From JAJYRX01 sp041655275 (GTDB taxonomy: Bacteria; Pseudomonadota; Gammaproteobacteria; Burkholderiales; Burkholderiaceae_B): DNA of 64,000 nt. The stretch covers positions 89,247 to 153,246 of the forward strand of contig JBBAFU010000008.1 in the NCBI GenBank assembly GCA_041655275.1, written 5' to 3'. Below the pieces are notes generated by a model. It searched no databases. It saw only the letters and a program-made list of their open reading frames with translations, and was not told where the DNA came from. Both the position numbers and the translations under genes were made by a program. This document shows, in pieces, positions 1 through 7,024 of the stretch; the first letter of the stretch is position 1; each line of letters opens with the position of its first letter.

Positions 1-1252
1 CCTGCGTTGCCTCGCCCGCCGTATGACTGATGTCGAAGCACTCGATATGCAAGGCATCCAGGGCGGCTTCCTCGGTATCCAGATCCAGCAGGGTGGCCAG
101 CGCCATGGTACGGGCGGTTCGCGTTCCCGATTCGGTCTGCCGGCGTGCCAGCGCCATCTGCGCATTCTTCTTTGCCTGCTCGAGCCAGAGGCGGCGCACA
201 CCACGCGGACGCACAATCAGACGCGCTCGCACGCCGTCGGGCCCGGCCATCAACTCGAGCAGTTCGGGGTCAGGCAGCGCGTGCGAGCTCACCAGCACGC
301 CGGGCATGCGGGCATTCACATAATGCTGGCCGATGAAGGCCGCCAGCACGGCCCCGGCTTCTTCTTCATGGCCCATGCTGGGGAAGAAGGCACGGTCTCC
401 CAGATGACGCCCGCCCCTGATCATGGCCAAGTTGACGCAGACGCCGCCCTCGCCCGCCTCGACCGCGATGACATCCACCGCCTCGGGACCGACATTGTCC
501 ATGGATTGCTGTTGCAGCACCTTGGCAAGCGCCTTCATCTGATCGCGCAGCACCACTGCCTGCTCGAAATCCAGCGCATCGGACGCCGCGCGCATGCGTT
601 GCTCGATATCGTCCATGACCTCGCTCGCATGCCCTTCGAGGAAACGGATGGCGCGCTCGACATCCTGACGATAATCCTCGAGCGAGATCTTGCCGACGCA
701 GGGCGCAGAGCAGCGACCGATCTGGTACAGGAGGCAGGGCCGGCTGCGATTCGCGTAGACGCTGTCCTCGCAGGTGCGCAGACGGAAGACACGCTGCAGG
801 ACTTGTATGGTCTCGCGTACCGCCCAGCTGTTGGGATAGGGTCCGAAGAAGCGCCCCTTGCCCGCAGTACTGCCGCGGTAATAGGCAATGCGCGGCGCCT
901 CATGATCGGTGATCATGAGATAGGGATAGGACTTGTCGTCGCGAAACAGGATGTTGAACCGGGGCTGCAGCCGCTTGATGAGGTTGTTCTCCAGCAGCAG
1001 GGCTTCGGCCTCGGTACGTGTCACCGTGACCTCGGTGTGATGCACCCTGTCCATCATCAGGCGCGTGCGCGGGCTGGGAATATTCTTCTGGAAGTAGTTG
1101 CTGACGCGCTTTTTCAGGTCGCGCGCCTTGCCCACATACAGCACCCTGCCTTCGGCATCGATGTGCCGATAGACGCCCGGCAGGCTGGGCAGTTCAGCCA
1201 GAAAGCTTTTTGGATCGAAGTCGTTCCCGGGCATGTTGGTAGCGTCCGTCAT
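1..1252 (-). CDS. uvrC: UvrABC system protein C (excinuclease subunit), 3' end cut by window
   Basis: UvrC makes the two incisions flanking bulky DNA lesions in nucleotide excision repair, acting with UvrA and UvrB. The translation opens with the GIY-YIG nuclease domain (LPSLPGVYRHIDAEGRVLYVGKA, starting near residue 21). It continues with FFGPYPN, a Cys-rich segment around CLLYQIGRCSAPCVG and the UVR helical motif. The window ends just as the RNase H-like second nuclease domain begins (ECFDISHTAGE, containing the expected catalytic Asp). About 417 residues are visible of a protein that is normally about 600. I chose the ATG at 1252 because GGGAGGT precedes it by 8 bases; the next ATG at 1234 has no such site. 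The start lies inside the 3' end of nagZ (59-base overlap in another frame), so translation is probably coupled. Confidence 0.96.
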   Translation of the reverse strand, partial: MTDATNMPGNDFDPKSFLAELPSLPGVYRHIDAEGRVLYVGKARDLKKRVSNYFQKNIPSPRTRLMMDRVHHTEVTVTRTEAEALLLENNLIKRLQPRFNILFRDDKSYPYLMITDHEAPRIAYYRGSTAGKGRFFGPYPNSWAVRETIQVLQRVFRLRTCEDSVYANRSRPCLLYQIGRCSAPCVGKISLEDYRQDVERAIRFLEGHASEVMDDIEQRMRAASDALDFEQAVVLRDQMKALAKVLQQQSMDNVGPEAVDVIAVEAGEGGVCVNLAMIRGGRHLGDRAFFPSMGHEEEAGAVLAAFIGQHYVNARMPGVLVSSHALPDPELLELMAGPDGVRARLIVRPRGVRRLWLEQAKKNAQMALARRQTESGTRTARTMALATLLDLDTEEAALDALHIECFDISHTAGEATQ

Positions 1253-2264
1253 CGTGCAGTACCTCCCACGACATGGCAGTGCCCTGCGGCATGAGCCGGC
1301 GCAGGCGGGCCCGGCTTTCGGGCCGGGACGACACGCTCAGCTGTGCCAGAAGCTGATCCGCAAGATCGGGGCGATTGCACACCAGCACCATGTCGCAGCC
1401 CGCCTGCAGCGCCGCTTGCGCACGTGCGTGGATATCGCCCGCGACGCTGGCGGCCTCCATGGTCAGGTCATCGGAAAACACCAGTCCATCGTACTCCAGG
1501 CGGGTGCGCAGGACCTCCTGTATCCACACTGGCGAAAAGCCTGCAGGAAGGGCATCGACTTCGGGGTAGACGACATGCGCCGGCATGACGGCGGGCAGGA
1601 GCGCATCGCCCAGCAGGCGGTAGGGCAGGACATCGTCGGCCAGTATGCGTTCAAGCGATCGTTCATCCACCGGCATCTCGTGGTGGGAATCGGCCGCCGC
1701 CCAGCCATGACCCGGAAAATGCTTGCCGCAGGCCGCCAGGCCCGCTTGCGCGAAGCCCTGTATGAGTGCCGTCGCCAGGGCCAGCACCGCAGGCGCGCCG
1801 GCATGCAGCGCCCGATCGCCAATCACCTGGCTGGGCCCCCAGGCCAGATCAAGCACCGGCGCAAAGCTCAGATCCACGCCGCAGGCACGCAATTCACTGG
1901 CCAGCACCAGGCCCAGATCGGCGGCCACACCCAGTGCCCGTGCCGGATGCGCATCCCAGAGCCGACCCAGTGCCGCCATCGATGGCAGGGGCGTAAAGCC
2001 GTCGCTGCGAAAGCGCTGCACGCGTCCGCCTTCCTGGTCGGCGGCGATGAGCAGCGGCGGCGTGCAGGCGCCATGAATGTCGGCACACAGTGCCTGCAAC
2101 TGTGCCCTGTCGGCAAAATTGCGCGCAAACAGGATGACGCCGCCGACAAGGGGATGACGCAGACGCTCGCGTTCATGCGCCTGCAGATGCAGGCCCTCGA
2201 TGTCGACCATGACGGGACCGGGCGCCGGGGCCGCAACGGGATTGGCTTGAGCAGTGGAATTCAT
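1194..2264 (-). CDS. nagZ: beta-N-acetylhexosaminidase NagZ (glycoside hydrolase family 3)
   Basis: NagZ removes N-acetylglucosamine from anhydro-muropeptides in the cytoplasm during peptidoglycan recycling. The 356-residue protein has the family 3 signature KHFPGHG followed by the D-S-H-H-E-M-P loop that carries the acid/base dyad. The nucleophile motif V-F-S-D-D-L-T-M comes later. Length and motif order match single-domain Gram-negative NagZ. There is no signal peptide, consistent with a cytosolic enzyme. It lies 29 bases after acpS and its end overlaps uvrC, making an orn-acpS-nagZ-uvrC string. No good Shine-Dalgarno sequence is visible at the chosen ATG. The first 17 residues (Ala/Pro-rich) precede the conserved M-V-D-I-E-G core, so an internal start at that Met is possible. 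Confidence 0.93.
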   Translation of the reverse strand: MNSTAQANPVAAPAPGPVMVDIEGLHLQAHERERLRHPLVGGVILFARNFADRAQLQALCADIHGACTPPLLIAADQEGGRVQRFRSDGFTPLPSMAALGRLWDAHPARALGVAADLGLVLASELRACGVDLSFAPVLDLAWGPSQVIGDRALHAGAPAVLALATALIQGFAQAGLAACGKHFPGHGWAAADSHHEMPVDERSLERILADDVLPYRLLGDALLPAVMPAHVVYPEVDALPAGFSPVWIQEVLRTRLEYDGLVFSDDLTMEAASVAGDIHARAQAALQAGCDMVLVCNRPDLADQLLAQLSVSSRPESRARLRRLMPQGTAMSWEVLHDDGRYQHARERLRSKKLSG

Positions 2265-2293
2265 GCGTACAGTGTACGATGCCTTGCCGCGCT

Positions 2294-2749
2294 TCAGGGC
2301 TGCAGCAGGGCCTGGATCACCACGAAGGCGATCACCATGTCACGCTCATCGGTGAGCGAGACATGCGCCGGGCCGAAACGGGTGTTGTACCAGTCGTGCA
2401 GGGGGTCGGCCAGATGCACGACGGGCCGCCCGCCCGGCGCGTTCAGTGTCTGCATGCGCGACCAGGCCATGGGCATGTGCATGCCCAGGCCGATGGCCTT
2501 GGAGAAGGCCTCTTTTGCGGCAAAGCGGGTGGCCAGAAAACGCATGCCGCGCGCGGCATCGCGTGCATGGCGGCGGTGGAAGATCAGCTGCTCGCCCTCC
2601 CCCAGGATGCGCTTCAGAAACCGCTCGCCATGGCGGGAAAACACCGCTTCGATGCGATCAACACGCACCATGTCGACGCCGACACCGGCTATCCCCGCAG
2701 CCCCGCCGGCAACCGGCAGTACCGGCATTGATGGTCTGATGGCTTTCAT
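2294..2749 (-). CDS. acpS: holo-[acyl-carrier-protein] synthase
   Basis: AcpS transfers 4'-phosphopantetheine from CoA to the serine of apo-ACP, activating fatty acid synthesis. The core begins at G-I-A-G-V-G-V-D-M-V, with the metal-binding Asp. It continues with R-F-A-A-K-E-A-F-S-K-A, the standard AcpS signature. At 151 residues it is a little longer than the usual 125-130, because about 20 residues precede the core. I kept the upstream ATG because GGGAG sits about 6 bases before it. In many betaproteobacteria acpS follows pdxJ; here it follows orn with a 21-base gap, so that part of the usual recO-pdxJ cluster is missing or moved. Confidence 0.94.
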   Translation of the reverse strand: MKAIRPSMPVLPVAGGAAGIAGVGVDMVRVDRIEAVFSRHGERFLKRILGEGEQLIFHRRHARDAARGMRFLATRFAAKEAFSKAIGLGMHMPMAWSRMQTLNAPGGRPVVHLADPLHDWYNTRFGPAHVSLTDERDMVIAFVVIQALLQP

Positions 2750-2770
2750 GTCCGGCTCCCGATGGCGTCG

Positions 2771-3316
2771 TCACAGGCGCAGGAAATGTTCGCGATAATG
2801 ACGCAGCTCATCGATGGACTCGAGCACATCGGCGAGCGCCTCGTGCCGGGCATGCTTGACGAAGCTCTGCACCACTTCGGGCTTCCAGCGCACGGCCAGC
2901 TCCTTGAGCGTGCTCACGTCCAGATTGCGATAGTGGAACCAGGCCTCGAGCCGGGGCATGTAGCGCACCAGGAAACGCCGGTCCTGGCCGATAGTGTTGC
3001 CGCACATCGGCGATTTGCCCTGGGGAACATGCCGGGCAAGAAAGGCCAGCAACTGGTCCTCGGCCCGGGCTTCGGTGAGAGTGGACGCCTTGACCCTCTC
3101 GGTGAGCCCGGACTTGCCGTGCGTGGCGCGGTTCCAGCTGTCCATGGCATCGAGCAGTGCATCGCTTTGGTGTATAACCAGCACAGGTGCCTGTGCAACC
3201 GGCGTAAGGTCGGCCTCGGTCACCACGATGGCAATCTCGATGATTCTTTCCCGTTCCGGGTCCAGGCCGGTCATTTCCATGTCCAGCCAGATCAGGCGCT
3301 GATCCAGCGTCGCCAT
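2771..3316 (-). CDS. orn: oligoribonuclease (DEDDh 3'-5' exoribonuclease)
   Basis: Orn degrades 2- to 5-nucleotide RNAs, including the pGpG product of cyclic-di-GMP turnover, to mononucleotides. The N-terminal L-I-W-L-D-M-E-M-T-G-L-D is the ExoI motif with the first metal-binding Asp and Glu. The C-terminal H-x4-A-L-A-D-V-L-E-S-I carries the catalytic His and the last Asp. The length of 181 residues is standard. AAGGA lies 7 bases before the ATG. It is the first gene of the orn-acpS-nagZ-uvrC string and is divergent from the M48 protease gene, with 57 bases between start codons. Confidence 0.97.
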   Translation of the reverse strand: MATLDQRLIWLDMEMTGLDPERERIIEIAIVVTEADLTPVAQAPVLVIHQSDALLDAMDSWNRATHGKSGLTERVKASTLTEARAEDQLLAFLARHVPQGKSPMCGNTIGQDRRFLVRYMPRLEAWFHYRNLDVSTLKELAVRWKPEVVQSFVKHARHEALADVLESIDELRHYREHFLRL

Positions 3317-3373
3317 ATAATTTTCCTTGTAAGATCACGAACCAGCCCCGATTTTCGCATACGCCCCGGTTTC

Positions 3374-4621
3374 ATGTTTTCCATCCTCTTCATTTGTTTC
3401 CTGCTGTCCGACATCGGACTGCGCCTGTGGCTTGCCACGCGTCAGCTGCATCATGTAAGACAGCATCGCGATCGCGTGCCGGCCGCCTTCGCTGAACGCA
3501 TCAGCCTGCGCAGCCACCAGAGGGCGGCTGACTACACCGCCGGCCTGACGCGCCTGGCCATGGTGGAGCGCGTGGTGGAAGCCATGGTGCTGGTGGGTTT
3601 CACGCTTCTGGGCGGCCTGCAATGGCTGGATCTGCACCTGGGGCAGCTGATCGACCACGAGCTGTCCCGCCAGCTGGCACTCATCGCCGCCGTGCTGGTC
3701 ATTACCGGCGTCATCGGCCTGCCCTTCACGCTGTGGCGCAAGTTCGTGCTGGATGAGCGTTTCGGCTTCAACCGCATGAGCCTCGGCCTGTTTTTTGCGG
3801 ACAGTGCCAAGGCCTTGTTCCTGGTCCTGCTGTTCGGCACCCCGCTTGCCGCCAGTGTGCTGTGGATCATGGGCAATGCCGGGCCCTGGTGGGTGGTGCC
3901 CGCCTGGCTCGTCTGGGTGGGCTTTCGCCTGCTCATCCTGTGGCTGTTTCCCAGCGTCATCGCCCCCATGTTCAATCGCTTCACGCCGCTGGCGCAACCC
4001 GAGTTGCGCGAGCGCATAGAGTCGCTTGCACAGCGCTGCGACTTCGCACTCGACGGGCTGTTCGTCATGGATGGCTCGCGCCGCTCCGCGCATGGCAATG
4101 CCTATTTCACGGGTATTGGACGCCAGCGGCGCATCGTCTTCTTCGACACCCTGCTGGCACGGTTGAACGTGGACGAGATCGAAGCCGTGCTGGCGCACGA
4201 GCTGGGCCACTACAAGCAGCACCATCTGCTGGTGCGCAGTGTGGTCGATGCCGTGCTGGCGCTGGCCTTCCTGCTGGGGCTGGCCTGGCTGTCCGGCCAG
4301 GTCTGGTTCTATACCGGTCTGGGCGTGATACCCCAGCTCGCCCGGCCCAATGACGGCCTCGCCCTGCTGCTCTTCTTCATGACGCTGCCTGTGTTCACAT
4401 TCTGGCTCACGCCCGTGCTCGCCTGGCGTTCGCGCCGCGACGAATATGCGGCGGACCGCTACGCCGTGACGCACAGCTCGGGCCCGGCGCTGGCGTCGGC
4501 ACTCATCAAGCTCTATGACGATAATGCCGCCACGCTGACGCCCGACCCCCTGCATTCGGCCTTCTACGACAGTCACCCTCCCGCTGTGGCCCGCCTGGAG
4601 GCCATTGCCCATGCCCGCTGA
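3374..4621 (+). CDS. M48 family integral membrane metalloprotease (Ste24/CAAX-type)
   Basis: This is a 415-residue membrane zinc protease of the Ste24/HtpX superfamily; the bacterial substrates of this subgroup are not well defined. The zinc site HELGH is at residues 275-279. A downstream R-R-D-E-Y-A-A-D (Glu near 357) should supply the third ligand. Hydrophobic stretches lie near 1-20, 65-85, 100-120, 145-200, 285-320 and 328-350. The N-terminal D-E-R-F-G-F-N-R motif near 127 is characteristic of the Ste24-like family. I started at the ATG beginning MFSILFICFLL, since the open frame upstream overlaps orn antisense; the ribosome site is weak. The stop overlaps the start of rsgA, an arrangement common in Burkholderiales, where the two are co-transcribed. 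Confidence 0.88.
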   Translation: MFSILFICFLLSDIGLRLWLATRQLHHVRQHRDRVPAAFAERISLRSHQRAADYTAGLTRLAMVERVVEAMVLVGFTLLGGLQWLDLHLGQLIDHELSRQLALIAAVLVITGVIGLPFTLWRKFVLDERFGFNRMSLGLFFADSAKALFLVLLFGTPLAASVLWIMGNAGPWWVVPAWLVWVGFRLLILWLFPSVIAPMFNRFTPLAQPELRERIESLAQRCDFALDGLFVMDGSRRSAHGNAYFTGIGRQRRIVFFDTLLARLNVDEIEAVLAHELGHYKQHHLLVRSVVDAVLALAFLLGLAWLSGQVWFYTGLGVIPQLARPNDGLALLLFFMTLPVFTFWLTPVLAWRSRRDEYAADRYAVTHSSGPALASALIKLYDDNAATLTPDPLHSAFYDSHPPAVARLEAIAHAR

Positions 4622-5531
4622 CGCAGTGCAACAGGGGCGTATCGTGGCCGCGCATGGCCGCCACTATATGGTCGTACTGGCCGATGGCACGCAGCGCGAA
4701 TGCTTCCCGCGCGGCAAGCGTTCCGAGCTGGCCGTAGGCGATGAAGTCATGGTCAGATTGCAGGGCGAGAATCAGGGCAGCATCGAGACGCGTCTGCCCC
4801 GGCGCAATCTGGTGTACCGCTCGGATGATTTTCGCAGCAAGCAATTTGCAGCCAATGTCGATCAGTTGCTGCTGGTGATCGCCACCGACCCTCCGTTTTC
4901 AGAGGAACTGGCCGGGCGTGCGCTGGTGGCGGCGCGCAGCGCGGATATCGAACCCCTCATCCTGCTGAACAAGACCGATCTGGCGCATCTCCTGCCGGCG
5001 GCGCGAGAACGCCTGGCGGCCATGCTGCCCGCCGAACTCGAGGTGCCCGTGATCGAGGTTCAGGCCACGGACACGGCCGCCACCAGAGCACAGCTGCTGC
5101 CGCTGCTCAAGGGCAGAACCAGCCTGCTCCTGGGGCAGAGCGCCATGGGCAAGTCCACCATACTCAACGCCCTGGTGCCGGATGCCGATGCGGCCACACA
5201 AGAGCACTCCCAGGCGCTGGGCGCCGGACGCCATACGACAACGGCCACCCGCCTGTATCCGCTGCCTGATGACACCGGCGAGGATGCCGGCGAACTGATC
5301 GATTCACCGGGTTTCCAGAACTTTGGGCTGCAACACCTGGAAATCGCCGACCTTGTACGCAGTTTTCCCGAATTCGACACAGCGGCGGCTTGCCGCTTCG
5401 ATGATTGCAGCCACCGCCACGAGCCGGGCTGCGAGGTCAAACGCCTGCTGGAACAGGGGCGCATCAAGCCCGCACGCTATCAGCTGTATACGCGCCTGCT
5501 TGCGGAACTGGAAGCCAGGCCCGCCTACTGA
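4611..5531 (+). CDS. rsgA: ribosome small-subunit-dependent GTPase A
   Basis: RsgA (YjeQ/EngC) is a circularly permuted GTPase that checks and matures the 30S subunit late in assembly. It has an N-terminal OB fold (G-R-I-V-A-A-H-G-R-H-Y). G4 (L-N-K-T-D-L) comes before the P-loop (G-Q-S-A-M-G-K-S-T), the permuted order. A C-terminal zinc knuckle follows, with Cys and His in the C-x4-C-x-H-x5-C stretch after A-A. The protein has 306 residues. GGAGG at 4597-4601 is 9 bases from the ATG at 4611 and only 3 from an in-frame TTG at 4605, so the ATG is preferred. The start overlaps the M48 protease stop by 11 bases and the stop overlaps that of the convergent Nudix gene by 7 bases. Confidence 0.96.
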   Translation: MPADAVQQGRIVAAHGRHYMVVLADGTQRECFPRGKRSELAVGDEVMVRLQGENQGSIETRLPRRNLVYRSDDFRSKQFAANVDQLLLVIATDPPFSEELAGRALVAARSADIEPLILLNKTDLAHLLPAARERLAAMLPAELEVPVIEVQATDTAATRAQLLPLLKGRTSLLLGQSAMGKSTILNALVPDADAATQEHSQALGAGRHTTTATRLYPLPDDTGEDAGELIDSPGFQNFGLQHLEIADLVRSFPEFDTAAACRFDDCSHRHEPGCEVKRLLEQGRIKPARYQLYTRLLAELEARPAY

Positions 5532-6259
5532 TCTTCCTGCGCCGCCAGCAGGTGGCGGTAGAAGTTGCGCACCAGCGCTGCCGTGGCACCCCAGATGAAG
5601 TACGAGTGCCAGGTGATGGACAGATAGTGCAGCACCTGCCCGTCACCGGGGTCCAGCCGGTGCAGGCGATGGCGCTGCGGATCAAGCAGCACGGACAGCG
5701 GCACTTCAAATACTTCCGCCACTTCACCGGCATCCGGATGCACGGCAAATCCGGGCCGCAATTCGCCGATGACGGGCGTCATGGTGAAGCGGGTTCGCGT
5801 AATGTAATCGGGGTGTTGCCCCAGCAGATGGATGTACTCGGCCTGAACGCCGATCTCTTCGCGGGTCTCGCGCAGGGCGGCGGCCACGGCATCATGATCC
5901 TGCGGCTCTATGCGTCCGCCGGGAAAGCAGATCTGGCCTGCGTGCTCATTCAGGTGCGCGCTGCGGCGCGTGAACAGCAGGTGCACGCCCGAGGGACGCT
6001 GCACCAGCGGCATGAAGACGGCCGCCGGACGCAGGACTTTTCCGGCATCGGCCGGAAGCAGATCGCTGCGACCGAAGCGCGGATCCACCTGCCATGGAAT
6101 GCTGCGTGCAAAAGTATCGCGGATGAAATCCAGACCAAGAGTGGATGACTGCAGCCCCGGTGCACCGGGCAGGGGAATGACCGGCTGGGCCTCGGGATCG
6201 AAGGCGGCTGCAGCGGACGGAACCTGGACGGCGGACGAAGCGACGGGAGAACGGGACAT
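5525..6259 (-). CDS. CoA pyrophosphatase-type Nudix hydrolase
   Basis: This is a Nudix hydrolase of the NudL/CoAse subgroup, which cleaves CoA and its derivatives to phosphopantetheine and 3',5'-ADP. The Nudix box spans about residues 114-138: F-P-G-G-R-I-E then R-E-T-R-E-E-I-G-V, with the metal-binding Glu cluster. The preceding A-G-Q-I-C-F-P-G-G matches the CoA-pyrophosphatase signature. I chose the ATG at 6259 (244 aa). A GTG at 6280 is in frame but lies inside the terminator of rplS, so it is unlikely. The C-terminus reads W-G-A-T-A-A-L-V-R-N, typical of the family. The gene is downstream of rplS behind an intrinsic terminator, so it depends on read-through or its own promoter. Confidence 0.88.
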   Translation of the reverse strand: MSRSPVASSAVQVPSAAAAFDPEAQPVIPLPGAPGLQSSTLGLDFIRDTFARSIPWQVDPRFGRSDLLPADAGKVLRPAAVFMPLVQRPSGVHLLFTRRSAHLNEHAGQICFPGGRIEPQDHDAVAAALRETREEIGVQAEYIHLLGQHPDYITRTRFTMTPVIGELRPGFAVHPDAGEVAEVFEVPLSVLLDPQRHRLHRLDPGDGQVLHYLSITWHSYFIWGATAALVRNFYRHLLAAQEDQ

Positions 6260-6268
6260 GAACTTCAA

Positions 6269-6296
6269 TGAAAAAGGCACCCTTTCGGGTGCCTTT
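6269..6296 (-). terminator. intrinsic terminator of rplS
   Basis: A perfect 10-base stem (AAAGGCACCC / GGGTGCCTTT) with a 4-base loop is followed on the minus strand by TTTTT. It lies 20 bases after the rplS stop and 10 bases before the Nudix start. Confidence 0.9.
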
Positions 6297-6315
6297 ATAC
6301 TGGTGCCGTACCGGT

Positions 6316-6693
6316 TCAGCCGGCCACGGACTTGCGAACCAGCTTTTCCTTGATACGCGCGGCCTTGCCCGAACGATTGCGCAGATAATAAAGTTTAGCA
6401 CGGCGCACCGCACCCCGGCGACGCACCTCTATGCCGGCAATATGCGGGGAATACAGCTGGAAAGTACGCTCCACTGCTTCACCGGACGAGATCTTGCGCA
6501 CGATGAAGGAGGAATTCAGCCCGCGATTGCGGCGCGCGATGACCACGCCTTCGTAGGCCTGCACACGACGGCGCGAACCTTCGACGACGTTGACGCTGAC
6601 GACCACGGTATCGCCCGGCCCGAACTCGGGCATGGGCTTGCCGCCGGTAAGGCGCTGGATTTCTTCCTGTTCCAGGATTTCTATGATGTTCAC
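6316..6693 (-). CDS. rplS: 50S ribosomal protein L19
   Basis: L19 sits at the 30S-50S interface of the ribosome. The protein (125 aa) reads V-N-I-I-E-I-L-E-Q-E-E at its start and F-G-P-G-D-T-V-V-V-S-V near residue 25. The basic C-terminus contains R-A-K-L-Y-Y-L-R-N-R-S-G-K-A-A-R-I-K-E-K. I chose the GTG at 6693, with GGAG about 10 bases upstream, because it gives the conserved N-terminus; the open frame extends further without homology. The usual rpsP-rimM-trmD genes are not upstream: a 331-base gap and an acyl-CoA dehydrogenase gene precede it, so L19 here has its own promoter. Confidence 0.96.
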   Translation of the reverse strand: MNIIEILEQEEIQRLTGGKPMPEFGPGDTVVVSVNVVEGSRRRVQAYEGVVIARRNRGLNSSFIVRKISSGEAVERTFQLYSPHIAGIEVRRRGAVRRAKLYYLRNRSGKAARIKEKLVRKSVAG

Positions 6694-7024
6694 GACAGTG
6701 ACTCCGATTCGATCATGCACATGCCGGTTGGGTAAATGGCTGGGTGAATTTGTGGTGGCATGCCAGAGGATACGTTGCAAAGCCCACGATTATAACCTAG
6801 AAACCCGCTGCTGCACCCAGCCACATGAGTGCGGGAATGCTGGCACCCCAGGCCAGTACCAGACAGACATCGGACAGCATAGCCAGACGTGAACGTGATG
6901 CGATCGATGAACGTGATGTGATCATTCTGTTTCGGAGCCGCTGCTCCGCCTCCATTCATACTGTATGAATGAACACTGTACAGAAAAACAGCACACCTGA
7001 CAAGCAAGAATTTACGCGTGGGAT
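6694..7024. promoter_or_regulatory. 331-base gene-free gap with direct repeat and dyad
   Basis: No credible gene lies between rplS and the acyl-CoA dehydrogenase. The gap holds the rplS -10 candidate. It also holds two near-identical 15-base direct repeats (GAACGTGATGCGATC at 6891-6905 and GAACGTGATGTGATC at 6909-6923, 18-base period). A 5-base GGAGC/GCTCC hairpin is near 6935, and a dyad ATTCATACTGTATGAAT with perfect 7-base arms is at 6954-6970. The function of these is unknown. Confidence 0.5.
6789..6794 (-). promoter_or_regulatory. candidate -10 box for rplS
   Basis: The minus strand carries an exact TATAAT here, about 95 bases before the rplS start and inside a gene-free stretch. No convincing -35 hexamer is seen at 16-18 bases, so the call rests on the -10 and its position. 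Confidence 0.4.

Noticed and set aside
6262..6280. Upstream GTG start for the Nudix gene
   Set aside because: It lies within the rplS terminator stem, leaving no ribosome site; the ATG at 6259 is a better choice.
6955..6985. LexA-like box near CTGTATGAATGAACACTGT
   Set aside because: The spacing does not fit CTG-N10-CAG and no SOS-type gene is next to it. The 7-base-arm dyad explains the symmetry better.
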